The notes: generated by a model not told the origin, from the sequence alone. Positions 9,656 through 18,663 are shown, counted from the stretch's first letter. The stretch is DNA of 64,000 bases from Mesobacillus jeotgali (GCF_014856545.2 NZ_CP109811.1:3838001-3902000), one strand, 5' to 3'. Numbers and translations are program-made.

Positions 9656-9682
9656 AAAAAAAAGGGCTTACATTTATAAGCC
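9656..9682 (-). terminator. Attenuator-like hairpin in the transporter leader
   Basis: GGCTTA and TAAGCC (9665-9682) enclose a 6-base loop and are followed on the minus strand by an uninterrupted run of eight T. It stands between the likely promoter region and lplB, with no gene on that strand before it. It therefore reads as a leader attenuator rather than an ordinary gene end. The stem is short. Confidence 0.4.
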
Positions 9683-9739
9683 ATGGAATTTTGCTTATGG
9701 TACCAATTTTTTAGTTTTAGGTTTATTGAGTAAAATATT

Positions 9740-9766
9740 GATACCATCGTGTTGGTATCGTTTACA
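9740..9766 (-). promoter_or_regulatory. cre-like CcpA site overlapping a perfect inverted repeat
   Basis: Minus-strand TGTAAACGATACCA (9753-9766) matches the catabolite-response consensus TGWNANCGNTNWCA at all but one position. It overlaps the perfect inverted repeat GATACCA-N6-TGGTATC (9740-9759). Carbon catabolite repression of an oligosaccharide importer is what the family context predicts; the second repeat could bind a dedicated regulator. Confidence 0.6.
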
Positions 9767-9882
9767 AAAAGGGCAGGATTATGACAATGCGGCCATATAA
9801 CGGATCCTGCATATATGCTCCTCAAACCTAAAGGATGGATTTTCATAACTAAAAAGGATAATCTAATCGTAGAGTTTTTTAA

Positions 9883-10653
<771 letters not shown>

Positions 10654-10669
10654 AGCTTTTTTCTCGATT

Positions 10670-10702
10670 GAAACCCTTGCTGCTGCAGGGGTTTCTCTTT
10701 TT
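10670..10702 (+). terminator. Terminator of map
   Basis: GAAACCCTTGC pairs with GCAGGGGTTTC over 11 bp with a TGCT loop, followed by TCTTTTTTT. Confidence 0.9.
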
Positions 10703-10774
10703 TTGCCTGACCCCCCTGGCAGTTCATACTATATTCCTATTTTTCGTATTGCTAAAAAAAATCCAACAAAATGA

Positions 10775-10803
10775 TTGACACTTTTTCTATGACACAGTAA
10801 AGT
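10775..10803 (+). promoter_or_regulatory. Sigma-A promoter of the met operon
   Basis: TTGACA (10775-10780), 17-bp spacer, TAAAGT (10798-10803), about 30 bp upstream of the first S-box. Confidence 0.65.
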
Positions 10804-10835
10804 AATAAACAAGATTTACAACTCAATATTCGTTA

Positions 10836-10996
10836 CTTCTTATCAAGAGAGGTTGAGGGACTGGCCCTATGACACCTCGGCAGCGGACTCCTTTGGAGGA
10901 CTGTGCCAAATCCAGCAAGCATGAGCTTGACAGATAAGAAGAGGCCGACTTTTCATTTGATGTCCTCTTCTTTCTGAAGGGGACTTTTTGTTTTTT
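10836..10996 (+). ncRNA. SAM-I (S-box) riboswitch 1 with expression platform
   Basis: S-box aptamer recognised by closing helix P1 (CTTCTTATC 10836-10844 with GATAAGAAG 10933-10941) and the conserved core GAGGGACTGGCCCTATGA, CGGCAGCGGACTC and TGTGCCAAATCCAGCAAGC. The platform is complete. A terminator GTCCTCTTC / GAAGGGGAC (10962-10984) is followed by TTTTTGTTTTTT. The antiterminator GAAGAGG (10938-10944) with CCTCTTC (10964-10970) competes with P1. SAM binding should terminate transcription. It lies in tandem with a second S-box. Confidence 0.95.
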
Positions 10997-11031
10997 ACAA
11001 ATATCCCCACTTTAAAATTTCATATCGATAC

Positions 11032-11198
11032 TTTCTTATCAAGAGAGGCGGAGGGACTGGCCCTATGAAGCCTCGGCAGCGGACTCACATTGAGGACTGT
11101 GCCAAATCCAGCAAGCATGAGCTTGGGAGATAAGAAGAGATATTGTCCAGCATTCGTTGCGGCATGCCCTCTTCCTGTTTCCGGGAAGAGTTTTTTTT
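11032..11198 (+). ncRNA. SAM-I (S-box) riboswitch 2 with expression platform
   Basis: A second complete S-box, nearly identical to the first in the core and diverged mainly in the variable stem (CACATTGAG versus CCTTTGGAG). P1 is TTCTTATC (11033-11040) with GATAAGAA (11129-11136). Its terminator is CTCTTCC (11169-11175) / GGAAGAG (11184-11190) followed by eight T. The antiterminator uses GAAGAG at the P1 3' side. It ends about 24 bp before metN. Confidence 0.95.
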
Positions 11199-11221
11199 AT
11201 GCCCTAAAAAGGAGGAAAACA

Positions 11222-12253
11222 ATGATTACGTTTGAGAAAGTGGAAAAAGTTTATGAAAGCCGCGGAAACAAGGTAGCGGCACTGAATGGAATTGATTTGG
11301 AAATCAAAGAAGGAGAAATATTCGGAGTCATTGGTTTCAGCGGTGCAGGAAAAAGTTCATTGATCCGCTGCGTAAACCTACTGGAACGGCCAACATCAGG
11401 CAGGGTGATTGTGGATGGCTGCGATATGACTTCCCTTTCAGTAAAAGAAGTCAGGGAGATAAAAAAGAATATCGGCATGGTATTCCAGCATTTCAATCTT
11501 TTAAACTCGAAAACTGTTTTTGATAATGTTGCGATGCCGCTCATTCTCGCAAAACTTCCAAAAGACAAAATAAAAGAAAGGGTGTATCAGCTCCTCGACT
11601 TTGTCGGCCTGGCTGATAAAGCAGACAATTATCCAGACCAGCTTTCAGGCGGCCAGAAGCAGCGTATCGGAATAGCCCGGGCACTGGCAACTCAGCCGAA
11701 AATCCTGCTCTGTGACGAAGCGACTTCTGCCCTTGACCCGCAGACAACCAGTTCCATCCTGCAGCTTTTGAAAAAAATCAACAAGGAGTACAACATTACG
11801 ATTTTAATCATTACCCATGAAATGTCCGTCATCAGGGAAATTTGCGACAGAGTTGCTGTCATCGAGGATGGCAGAATCATCGAAGAAGACACTGTCTTCA
11901 GTGTTTTTTCAGCTCCTAAAACAGAAACAGCAAGAAATTTCATCAGCACCATCATGAATGACAGTATTCCTGATTCCGTGTACAGGATTATTGAAGGAAA
12001 TTCAGGGCTGCATAAGGTATTCCGGATCAACTTTGTCGGTGAGTCAGCCGGTCAGCCGCTTCTTTCTCAGCTTTCTAAGAAATTCGATATCAATGTCAAT
12101 GTTCTCTTCGGCAATATCACAGAGCTTCAGGGCATTCCATTCGGTAACCTGATTGTCGAGTTCCAGGGCAGTGATAAAGAAATTTTGAGGGCTCTTAATT
12201 TTATCGATCAACAAAAAGTAAGCATAAAGGAAGTGACAGCAAATGCTAGTTAA
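11222..12253 (+). CDS. metN: Methionine ABC transporter ATP-binding protein MetN
   Basis: ATPase of the D/L-methionine importer, on the cytoplasmic face of MetP. It has the Walker A GFSGAGKSS, Q-loop FQHFNLL, signature LSGGQKQR, Walker B ILLCDEA and switch His in ITHEMS. The C-terminal region from about 265 is a NIL/ACT-like domain, which in the family binds methionine and gives trans-inhibition. ATG at 11222 follows AAGGAGGAAAACA. The longer open frame starts inside the riboswitch and is not used. Length 343 aa is normal. It overlaps metP by 11 bp. Transcription is set by the tandem S-boxes. Confidence 0.96.
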   Translation: MITFEKVEKVYESRGNKVAALNGIDLEIKEGEIFGVIGFSGAGKSSLIRCVNLLERPTSGRVIVDGCDMTSLSVKEVREIKKNIGMVFQHFNLLNSKTVFDNVAMPLILAKLPKDKIKERVYQLLDFVGLADKADNYPDQLSGGQKQRIGIARALATQPKILLCDEATSALDPQTTSSILQLLKKINKEYNITILIITHEMSVIREICDRVAVIEDGRIIEEDTVFSVFSAPKTETARNFISTIMNDSIPDSVYRIIEGNSGLHKVFRINFVGESAGQPLLSQLSKKFDINVNVLFGNITELQGIPFGNLIVEFQGSDKEILRALNFIDQQKVSIKEVTANAS

Positions 12254-12893
12254 TTCAGAGCAAATCATCCAAGCCTTAATTGAAACACTGCAAATGGTTG
12301 CATTCTCTCTCCTGTTTTCGGCAGTTCTGGGGGTGCCACTGGGAATTGCGCTTGTGGTCACACGGAAAGGCCATTTACTAGAAAACGCACCTATTTTCAA
12401 TGTACTCAACAGCGTCATCAACGTCTTCCGCTCTGTGCCATTCATCATCCTGCTGGTTGCCATCATCCCGCTGACCCGGTTGATTGTTGGCACGTCGATT
12501 GGTACAGCCGCAGCTGTCGTCCCGCTCGTCTTCTATGCAGGTCCGTATATTGCCAGATTGGTAGAGAATTCCCTGCTCGAAGTGGATCCTGGCGTGATTG
12601 AGGCAGCCGAATCAATGGGAGCCACGCCCTGGCAGATTGTTTTCAAATTCATTCTTCCCGAAGCGATGAGCTCGCTGATCCTCGCATTTACGATTGCGAC
12701 TGTTGGATTGATCGGTGCATCAGCAATGGCCGGGGCAATCGGCGGCGGCGGACTGGGCGACCTGGCGATTACATATGGCTACCAGCGATTTGATACCCAG
12801 ACGATGTTCATCACAGTCGGCATCTTGATTGTAATGGTTCAGGGGCTTCAATCCCTTGGAAATATATCAGCTAAAAAAATCAGAAGAAGATAA
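12243..12893 (+). CDS. metP: Methionine ABC transporter permease MetP (MetI)
   Basis: Membrane component of the methionine importer. It has five hydrophobic helices and the EAA coupling loop IEAAESMGATPWQIVFKFIL at about 119-138. Length 216 aa is typical. It starts inside the end of metN (11-bp overlap), indicating translational coupling, and metQ follows after 16 bp. Confidence 0.95.
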   Translation: MLVNSEQIIQALIETLQMVAFSLLFSAVLGVPLGIALVVTRKGHLLENAPIFNVLNSVINVFRSVPFIILLVAIIPLTRLIVGTSIGTAAAVVPLVFYAGPYIARLVENSLLEVDPGVIEAAESMGATPWQIVFKFILPEAMSSLILAFTIATVGLIGASAMAGAIGGGGLGDLAITYGYQRFDTQTMFITVGILIVMVQGLQSLGNISAKKIRRR

Positions 12894-12909
12894 CCAGGAG
12901 GAAACCAAA

Positions 12910-13746
12910 ATGAAAAAACTTTTATTAGCTTTGATTGTACTTAGTCTAGCAGTAATCAGCAGCGCATGCTCCAGCTCTTCATCATCAGCGAAAGGCGGAG
13001 AAACCGTCAAAGTGAAACTTGGAGTCAGCGGCACCGATCACCGAGTATGGGATTTTGTCGCCAAAAAGGCAGAAAAAGAAGGAATTGAAGTCGAAATCGT
13101 CACTTTCTCTGATTATGTCCAGCCAAACCTGGCCCTTGCAGAAGGTGAATTGGATGCAAACTCATTCCAGACCGTTTCCTATTTTGACGCTTTTATCAAG
13201 GAACATAATCTTGACCTTGTACCAATCGCAACGACACAGATTGCACCAATGGGTATTTATTCAGATAAATATAAAGACGTAAAAGACATCCCTGAAGGCG
13301 GGAAGATTGCCCTTGCAAATGAAGCTACGAACATGGGAAGAGGACTTCTTTTACTTCAGGAAGCTGGGTTGATCAAGCTTGAGGACGGCTTCGATGGCAT
13401 TGGCTCCCTCGATAAAATCGTTGAAAATCCGAAGAATCTTGAACTTGTTACGCTTGTTGCCGGCCAGACTCCAAGGGTAATGCCAGATGTAGCAGCATCC
13501 ATCATCAACAACGGAATCGCAGTCGATGCAGGACTTACACCAAAGAAGGATGCGATCTTTCTTGAGAGTGCAACGGCCACTCCATATATCAACATCATTG
13601 CAGTCCGCGAAGAAGATAAAGACAATGAAACTTTGAAAAGATTGGCTGAACTCTACCAACAGGATGACACAAAGGAGTTCATCGAGAAAGAGTACAAAGG
13701 AAATACACTACCTACATTTGTTCCGCTTAGCGAGATTGGGTGGTAG
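12910..13746 (+). CDS. metQ: Methionine-binding lipoprotein MetQ
   Basis: Substrate-binding lipoprotein of the NlpA/MetQ family for the MetNP importer. The ATG at 12910 follows CCAGGAGGAAACCAAA; the 18 codons in frame upstream are not part of it. The signal peptide ends in lipobox ISSAC with Cys20 as the lipidation site, followed by a Ser-rich linker. Core family segments include DANSFQT and ANEATNMGRGLLLLQ. Length 278 aa. A weak stem-loop at 13777-13809 lies between it and the next gene. Confidence 0.96.
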   Translation: MKKLLLALIVLSLAVISSACSSSSSSAKGGETVKVKLGVSGTDHRVWDFVAKKAEKEGIEVEIVTFSDYVQPNLALAEGELDANSFQTVSYFDAFIKEHNLDLVPIATTQIAPMGIYSDKYKDVKDIPEGGKIALANEATNMGRGLLLLQEAGLIKLEDGFDGIGSLDKIVENPKNLELVTLVAGQTPRVMPDVAASIINNGIAVDAGLTPKKDAIFLESATATPYINIIAVREEDKDNETLKRLAELYQQDDTKEFIEKEYKGNTLPTFVPLSEIGW

Positions 13747-13776
13747 GTTAATAGGCTGAACGGCAATTTATAAAAC

Positions 13777-13809
13777 GGAAGGGATATCAGACAGGCTCTG
13801 CACCCTTCC
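13777..13809 (+). terminator. Weak stem-loop after metQ
   Basis: GGAAGGG and CCCTTCC form a 7-bp stem with a 19-base loop. The following sequence is only partly T-rich, so partial read-through into the M20 gene is likely. Confidence 0.4.
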
Positions 13810-13840
13810 TCTCACTTTAAAAAATTGAGGAGGATTCAGG

Positions 13841-15055
13841 ATGACAACACCAATAAAAACACTTCAGGAGTTAAAGGAAATTATTACAGGTAACGTTGAG
13901 CTTAATAAGGAGCTTTACTTATCGGCCAGTCATGATATCCATGAAAGACCGGAGATCGGTAATGAAGAATTTTTCGCCTCTGCACGGCTTATCAAGATTT
14001 TAGAGGATGAGGGTTTTGAAGTAGAAAAGGCCGTAGCGGGACATGAAACCGCCTTTGTTGCACGGAAAAAATCTGAAAAAGATGGACCATCTATCGCCTT
14101 TCTGGCAGAATATGATGCTCTTCCGGGGTTAGGCCATGCTTGCGGCCATAATATCATTGGCACGACAAGTGTTGCCGCAGCGATCGCACTAAGCAAAGTG
14201 CTCGATGAGACTGGCGGTGAAGCAGTCGTTTTTGGAACGCCTGCCGAGGAGGGCGGCCCAAACGGAAGCGCTAAAGGAAGTTTTGTAAAGCATGGCCTAG
14301 TTGAGGGAATTCATGCGGCATTGATGCTGCACCCTTCCGGACAAACAAGGTTGACTACGTCTTCCCTTGCTGTTGATCCACTTGACTTTGAATTTATCGG
14401 CAAACCAGCCCATGCGGCCGCATCGCCTCATGAAGGTATCAATGCATTGGATGCGGTGATTCAGCTTTTCAATGGCATCAATGCATTGAGACAGCAGTTG
14501 ACTGATGACGTACGAATCCATGGAATCATCACTCATGGAGGTGATGCACCAAACATCATTCCTGAATACGCAAAAGCACGATTCTTCATACGGGCTGCAA
14601 CACGGAGCGGATTAAATGAAGTGACCCGCCGCGTCAAAGCAATTGCAGAGGGTGCAGCCCTGGCAACTGGTGCTGAGCTGAATGTTATTGCCTTCCAAAA
14701 TGAAGTTGATAATCTTCTATTAAATGATCGATATAATGAGGTTTTTAAAAATGTTATCGAAGACCTTGGGGAGACAGTTGCAACTGATGAAAGGGACGGA
14801 ATTGGCTCAACCGATGCCGGCAATATCAGCCAGGTGGTGCCAACCATCCACCCTTATATCAAAATTGGACCGGATAATCTTGTTGCCCACACTGTTCCAT
14901 TCCGGGAAGCAGCCGCTTCTCAGCAGGGAGATGAAGCCTTGCTTAAAGGAGCTAAAGCACTCGCTTTGACAGCTTTTCAATTAATCACAGACCAGGAGTT
15001 ATTAAAAGATATAAAAGCAGAATTCGAGATTAGAAAAGCTGCGGAAAATAATTAG
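13841..15055 (+). CDS. M20-family amidohydrolase (aminoacylase / AbgB-like)
   Basis: Zinc-dependent amidohydrolase of peptidase family M20, expected to release an amino acid from an N-acyl or aminobenzoyl conjugate in the cytoplasm. Metal-site motifs are GHACGHNI, the glutamates of TPAEEGGP, and a dimerisation/lid domain around AHAAASPHEG. Length 404 aa fits AbgB/HmrA-like members. ATG 13841 follows GAGGAGGATTC. Its position directly after metQ suggests use of an N-acylated methionine or other sulfur amino acid derivative (inference from context only). A strong terminator follows. Confidence 0.85.
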   Translation: MTTPIKTLQELKEIITGNVELNKELYLSASHDIHERPEIGNEEFFASARLIKILEDEGFEVEKAVAGHETAFVARKKSEKDGPSIAFLAEYDALPGLGHACGHNIIGTTSVAAAIALSKVLDETGGEAVVFGTPAEEGGPNGSAKGSFVKHGLVEGIHAALMLHPSGQTRLTTSSLAVDPLDFEFIGKPAHAAASPHEGINALDAVIQLFNGINALRQQLTDDVRIHGIITHGGDAPNIIPEYAKARFFIRAATRSGLNEVTRRVKAIAEGAALATGAELNVIAFQNEVDNLLLNDRYNEVFKNVIEDLGETVATDERDGIGSTDAGNISQVVPTIHPYIKIGPDNLVAHTVPFREAAASQQGDEALLKGAKALALTAFQLITDQELLKDIKAEFEIRKAAENN

Positions 15056-15073
15056 TATACATTTACCTCATAT

Positions 15074-15107
15074 AAGAACCCTTGCACAACCGCAAGGGTT
15101 CTTTATT
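15074..15107 (+). terminator. Terminator after the M20 gene
   Basis: AAGAACCCTTGC with GCAAGGGTTCTT, 12-bp stem, followed by TATTTAAT. Confidence 0.85.
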
Positions 15108-15150
15108 TAATGCTCGAAGTCAGCATCCATGATTGTAACTAAACTCATAC

Positions 15151-15177
15151 AAAAAAACAGAAGCAAGTCTACTTCTG
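15151..15177 (-). terminator. Terminator of the 40-aa minus-strand gene
   Basis: CAGAAG / CTTCTG (15158-15177) stem followed on the minus strand by TTTTTTT. It overlaps the stop codon of the small gene. Confidence 0.55.
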
Positions 15178-15291
15178 TGCTTTTGATCCTGCCAAACTGA
15201 TTAAGAAATCGATTGCTTCCATTTCTTCTCTTGTCAAATACCGTCCCAATTCCGGATTCTTCAAAATGGCTTCTGCTTGTTCGATCGTCAT
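15169..15291 (-). CDS. Small hypothetical protein, 40 aa
   Basis: A short frame with good signals: AGGAG located 7 bases before ATG 15291, and a terminator at its stop. The product begins MTIEQAEAILKNPELGRYLT and continues with an acidic helix (REEMEAIDFLISLAGSKAQK). It is probably a soluble two-helix peptide with no membrane segment or Cys. I do not recognise a family. It is convergent with the M20 gene. Confidence 0.6.
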   Translation of the reverse strand: MTIEQAEAILKNPELGRYLTREEMEAIDFLISLAGSKAQK

Positions 15292-15471
15292 ATGATTCTC
15301 TCCTGAACTAAAATTCATCCTTCTATACTATCGGTTGAGAAGAGCAGTTTTTTAACAGACACTAACATATCAAAATTTCGCGTGTGAATAACTATATTCC
15401 CTGAATAAAGCCATCGGCTGATTTAAACACCAAACTGCTTTCCTTCTATTCAAAAAATACTAAAAACTTAA

Positions 15472-15500
15472 TTGACTTGTGAAGAGTTAGTATATATAGT
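15472..15500 (+). promoter_or_regulatory. Sigma-A promoter of brnQ
   Basis: TTGACT (15472-15477), exact 17-bp spacer, TATAGT (15495-15500). The leader to brnQ is about 190 bases. I found no T-box motif in it, so its function is unknown. The remainder of the 15292-15699 gap shows nothing recognisable. Confidence 0.7.
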
Positions 15501-15699
15501 AGTGTGTATTATTCTTCTTTTGGGTTGGTTTTGAAGCTGGGCTATATTCTCTTGTGATAGATTGAACAAGCTTTTACTCTATTTCCAATACTTGGAGTTC
15601 CCTTTCCTATTTTTAAGGTTTTATCTAAATTTCTCCTAGTCCACCTAAAGAAGTACTTGAACCAGAAATTCACAACAACAAGAAGAGGAGACAAGTTAT

Positions 15700-17064
15700 A
15701 TGCAGCAAAAAATTTCGTTTTCAACTTATGCCCTGATTGGGACCATGCTATTTGGGATGTACTTTGGAGCGGGGAATTTGATTTTCCCTATTCAACTAGG
15801 ACAGCTGGCAGGCACGAACTTCTGGCCTGCATTGATCGGCTTCCTGGTAACAGCCATCGGCCTCCCTTTTTTAGGCATATTGGCGATTGGCCTTTCGGGA
15901 AGCACTGGCCTGCGTGATTTAGCCAGCAGAGTGCATCCTGTTTTCGGCATCGGCTTTGCGACAGTTCTTTATTTGACGATTGGACCCTTTTTCGCAATTC
16001 CACGGACTGCAACTGTCCCGTTCGTTGTTGGGTTTGAACCCTACATTGCTCCAGGACAAGCTGGTTTGTGGCTGGGAATTTTCAGTTTCGTTTTCTTTGT
16101 CATCGTTTACTTTTTTTCACTGCATCCTGCGAAGGTGATGGACTACATTGGAAAATATCTGACACCTGCTTTTCTCGTTTTTCTATTTATATTAATTGGG
16201 ATCTCTGTAATGAAGCCAATGGGCAGTTTTGGGGAACCGAGCGGTGCTTATGCAGATTTAGCTTTTATCACAGGATTCAAAGAAGGCTATAATACAATGG
16301 ATGCCCTTGCATCCCTGGCATTCGGGATTGTTGTCATCAATGCCATTAAAGGGCAAGGAATTACCACCACGAAAGAAATTGCCAGGGCTACATTGAAATC
16401 CGGCATTTTCGCAATGTCACTGATGATGCTGATATATGGACTAATAACGTATATGGGAGCATCTAGCGTATTAGCCATCGGAACATTCGAGAATGGCGGA
16501 CAAATTTTTTCCGCAGTCGCAAAACACTATTTTGGGCCCTACGGTGCAATTTTGCTGGCTATCATTATTGTACTGGCATGTTTAAAAACTAGCATTGGGT
16601 TAATCACTGCATGCAGCGAGTTTTTTCATGATCTATTGCCAAAGGTTTCATACCAAAGGTTTGTGCTTCTTCTTTGCATCGTTTCATTCACAATCGCAAA
16701 TTTTGGTCTGAACAATATCATCCAATTTGCTGTACCGGTTCTAATGTTCCTGTACCCATTAGCGATCATCCTTATCTTATTGACTCTAATATCACCGCTT
16801 TTCGGAAATAAGCAAAGCGTATACGCCGCTTCAATTGCGATGACATTCTTAGTGAGTTTTATTGATGGATATAGCGCTTTGGTCGCGAATCTGCCAATTA
16901 TCGATATTTCATTATTCAATTCTGTCACGTCATTATATATGGACCACCTTCCTCTATACGATATTGGCCTTGGATGGATCATTCCAGCTCTAATCGGGGC
17001 TATAATAGGCTCTATTTTACCTAAAGTGCATTTACCGGTGAAAAAATACCAAAAAGAACTGTAG
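15700..17064 (+). CDS. brnQ: Branched-chain amino acid carrier BrnQ
   Basis: Cation-coupled importer of leucine, isoleucine and valine (LIV-II family). It is an integral membrane protein with about 12 hydrophobic helices. The N-terminal family signature FGMYFGAGNLIFPIQLGQ is at about 18-35 and GPFFAIPRTATVPF is near residue 95. Length 454 aa is typical. ATG 15700 follows AAGAGGAGACAAGTTAT. Monocistronic, with its own promoter and a terminator that overlaps its stop codon. Confidence 0.95.
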   Translation: MQQKISFSTYALIGTMLFGMYFGAGNLIFPIQLGQLAGTNFWPALIGFLVTAIGLPFLGILAIGLSGSTGLRDLASRVHPVFGIGFATVLYLTIGPFFAIPRTATVPFVVGFEPYIAPGQAGLWLGIFSFVFFVIVYFFSLHPAKVMDYIGKYLTPAFLVFLFILIGISVMKPMGSFGEPSGAYADLAFITGFKEGYNTMDALASLAFGIVVINAIKGQGITTTKEIARATLKSGIFAMSLMMLIYGLITYMGASSVLAIGTFENGGQIFSAVAKHYFGPYGAILLAIIIVLACLKTSIGLITACSEFFHDLLPKVSYQRFVLLLCIVSFTIANFGLNNIIQFAVPVLMFLYPLAIILILLTLISPLFGNKQSVYAASIAMTFLVSFIDGYSALVANLPIIDISLFNSVTSLYMDHLPLYDIGLGWIIPALIGAIIGSILPKVHLPVKKYQKEL

Positions 17065-17086
17065 ATTACTCTGCAGTTCTTTTTTC
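17054..17086 (+). terminator. Terminator of brnQ
   Basis: AAGAACTG pairs with CAGTTCTT, followed by TTTTCT; it overlaps the brnQ stop codon. Confidence 0.85.
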
Positions 17087-17135
17087 TGGTTTTTCGGTTA
17101 TCAAATTCTAAAAAAACCTCAAGTGGCTGACTAAA

Positions 17136-17258
17136 TTATTTATTTAGTTTCCTTTGAGCTTTTAATGCTACCTTTTCAAAACCATTTCCTCTTTCCTCCG
17201 CAAATTCAATATCCGCTTTCGGAAGAGCTTTATTATGCTTCGGTTTCTTTTTCGCCAT
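17136..17258 (-). CDS. Small basic hypothetical protein, 40 aa
   Basis: ATG 17258 is preceded by GGGGGTGATCAT, a strong ribosome site. The product starts MAKKKPKHNKALPKADIEFA and ends KVALKAQRKLNK; it is very Lys-rich and hydrophilic. Such short basic proteins are common in Bacillaceae as spore or nucleoid-associated peptides, but I do not recognise this one. Confidence 0.6.
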   Translation of the reverse strand: MAKKKPKHNKALPKADIEFAEERGNGFEKVALKAQRKLNK

Positions 17259-17353
17259 ATGATCACCCCCTTCGTATATTACAAGCAAACTTTTCTATAA
17301 CCTTTTCGCGGGTTCACACCATTTTAGACCCTGTCAGCGGTAATAGCTGCTGA

Positions 17354-17453
17354 CTATGGATAGCGCTTTTTCCGCTGTCCGACCCCTTTTATGTCTCCAT
17401 CGTGCCTATGGATAGCACTTTTTCCTAGGATCGCTGCTATTCGCGTCTCCATC
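17354..17453. repeat. Two-unit 52-bp repeat
   Basis: Units begin CTATGGATAGC at 17354 and 17406, exactly 52 bp apart. Both continue with CTTTTTCC and end with GTCTCCATC, so ATGGA and TCCAT bracket each unit. A degenerate upstream piece with AGCGGTAATAGCTGCTGAC precedes them. No gene is seen from 17259 to 17609. Confidence 0.55.
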
Positions 17454-17609
17454 AAAAAAAATACCCTGGCTTTAGTTTTTGTTCTTTTTAATCAGGTATG
17501 CTTTTTTTTACTAAGTAACCTCTAACGTTTATAAGGATTATGACCGGGTATGTTTTAGATAATAATAATCCTACCCAAACATGGTTGTTTGGATGAAAGG
17601 AGACTTATC

Positions 17610-17780
17610 ATGAAAAAGAAACTTTTTTATGGAATCCCATTGGCGCTGGCTATTTTCATGGGTGGTTGTTCTGCAGAGACGGACCAGGAAAATGAACCGC
17701 CGGTTGAGGATACTGAAAATGATGTGGAAGATGAGGATTTCAAACTGGATGATGATAAATCAGACAGTGATGGAGAGTAA
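17610..17780 (+). CDS. Small acidic lipoprotein, 56 aa
   Basis: Signal peptide MKKKLFYGIPLALAIFMGGC ends in a lipobox (MGGC), so the mature protein would be membrane-anchored by lipidated Cys20. The mature part is almost wholly acidic (Glu/Asp repeats). ATG 17610 follows AAAGGAGACTTATC. No domain is recognised. It resembles in style the 80-aa lipoprotein at 18.7 kb. Confidence 0.75.
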   Translation: MKKKLFYGIPLALAIFMGGCSAETDQENEPPVEDTENDVEDEDFKLDDDKSDSDGE

Positions 17781-17795
17781 TTCCATGGTGTCCGA

Positions 17796-17838
17796 AAAAA
17801 ATGCTGCTCCTTCGTTTCAGAAGGAACAGCATTTTTCA
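17796..17838. terminator. Bidirectional terminator
   Basis: AAAAATGCTG-C-TCCTTC pairs with GAAGGA-ACAGCATTTTT around loop GTTTCA, with A-run before and T-run after. It serves the small lipoprotein and the convergent C39-like gene. Confidence 0.85.
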
Positions 17839-17840
17839 TT

Positions 17841-18578
17841 TTATGGTTTATAAGTGATTGCTTGTTTTCCAAACTGCTCCCAGCCTGCAACAAACTCTTC
17901 TTTTGAGAGCTTATCATTTTTGCCGCCTAGCGGATCGTTGACATACACGTTTTTGTCGTCAAAGCCGGTGACCAGTACCGAGTGCCATTTGTAAGTAATC
18001 TTCTCTTTGCCTTTCTTGGTATTCCAAGTTTCCCAGTGCTTGTCTGGTACGACAGCAAAGGTACTTGGTACCAGCACCCATACTGGACGGCCATCTTTTA
18101 CATGTTTCTCCACTTCGTTAAATTCTTCTCCGGTCAGGTCAAGTATTTTTCCGGGAAGGTAAGCTTCTCCTAGTTCCGCTACGGGACCATGATAGACACC
18201 TAGCCCCGGCTTGTCCAATGTCTTCATATTGCCGACAAATCCCTCTCCCGGATGCCCCCTCATGCCGTCTTTCTCAAAGGGGACATGGGCAATTTCCTTT
18301 GACAACTCCATCTTGTCAACATCCTTGCCAGCATGCTGTAAGAGCATGGCAAGGGTTGTGACCTCGCAGCCTCTTTCTAATTCAGGCAATTGCGATATAT
18401 GGGGAGCGTCAAGTTTCGCTTTTGTCTTACTGTCTTGTTCTGAATTATTTTTTTCATCGGAGTTCTCCGTCTCAGTTTGTTGCTGCTTATCAGGGGCCGA
18501 GTCTGACTCTGGAGGAGGGCTATCAGCACCCGTACAACCCGCAAGCAAGAAAATCAATGGTAAAATCGCTTTCCTCAA
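17841..18578 (-). CDS. C39-like cysteine peptidase lipoprotein
   Basis: Membrane-anchored protein with a papain-like Peptidase_C39_2 domain. The TTG start at 18578 is supported by AAGGAGCG 8 bases upstream. The lipobox FLLAGC gives Cys15. An acidic, Gln/Ser-rich linker extends to about residue 58. The catalytic triad candidates are Cys in ERGCEVTTLAML, His in KWHSVLVTGF, and Asp in VNDPLGG. Length 245 aa. It is similar in layout to B. subtilis YvpB-type proteins. The substrate is unknown; it could cleave peptides in the cell wall space. Confidence 0.75.
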   Translation of the reverse strand: MRKAILPLIFLLAGCTGADSPPPESDSAPDKQQQTETENSDEKNNSEQDSKTKAKLDAPHISQLPELERGCEVTTLAMLLQHAGKDVDKMELSKEIAHVPFEKDGMRGHPGEGFVGNMKTLDKPGLGVYHGPVAELGEAYLPGKILDLTGEEFNEVEKHVKDGRPVWVLVPSTFAVVPDKHWETWNTKKGKEKITYKWHSVLVTGFDDKNVYVNDPLGGKNDKLSKEEFVAGWEQFGKQAITYKP

Positions 18579-18618
18579 CCTTTTTCGCTCCTTTTGATAA
18601 AAGTAGGACTTTCTAATG

Positions 18619-18655
18619 AAAAAACCTTAGTACCACGACGGTTCTAAGGTTTTTC
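18619..18655. terminator. Bidirectional terminator
   Basis: AAAACCTTAG and CTAAGGTTTTT enclose a short loop, with A and T runs on the two sides. Confidence 0.7.
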
Positions 18656-18663
18656 GTCATACA

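Noticed and set aside
11090..11221. Longer N-terminus for MetN
   Set aside because: The added 44 codons lie in the S-box aptamer and terminator; the ATG at 11222 has an ideal ribosome site.
15501..15699. T-box leader before brnQ
   Set aside because: The conserved T-box motif (AGGGTGGAACCGCG type) and a terminator/antiterminator pair are absent.
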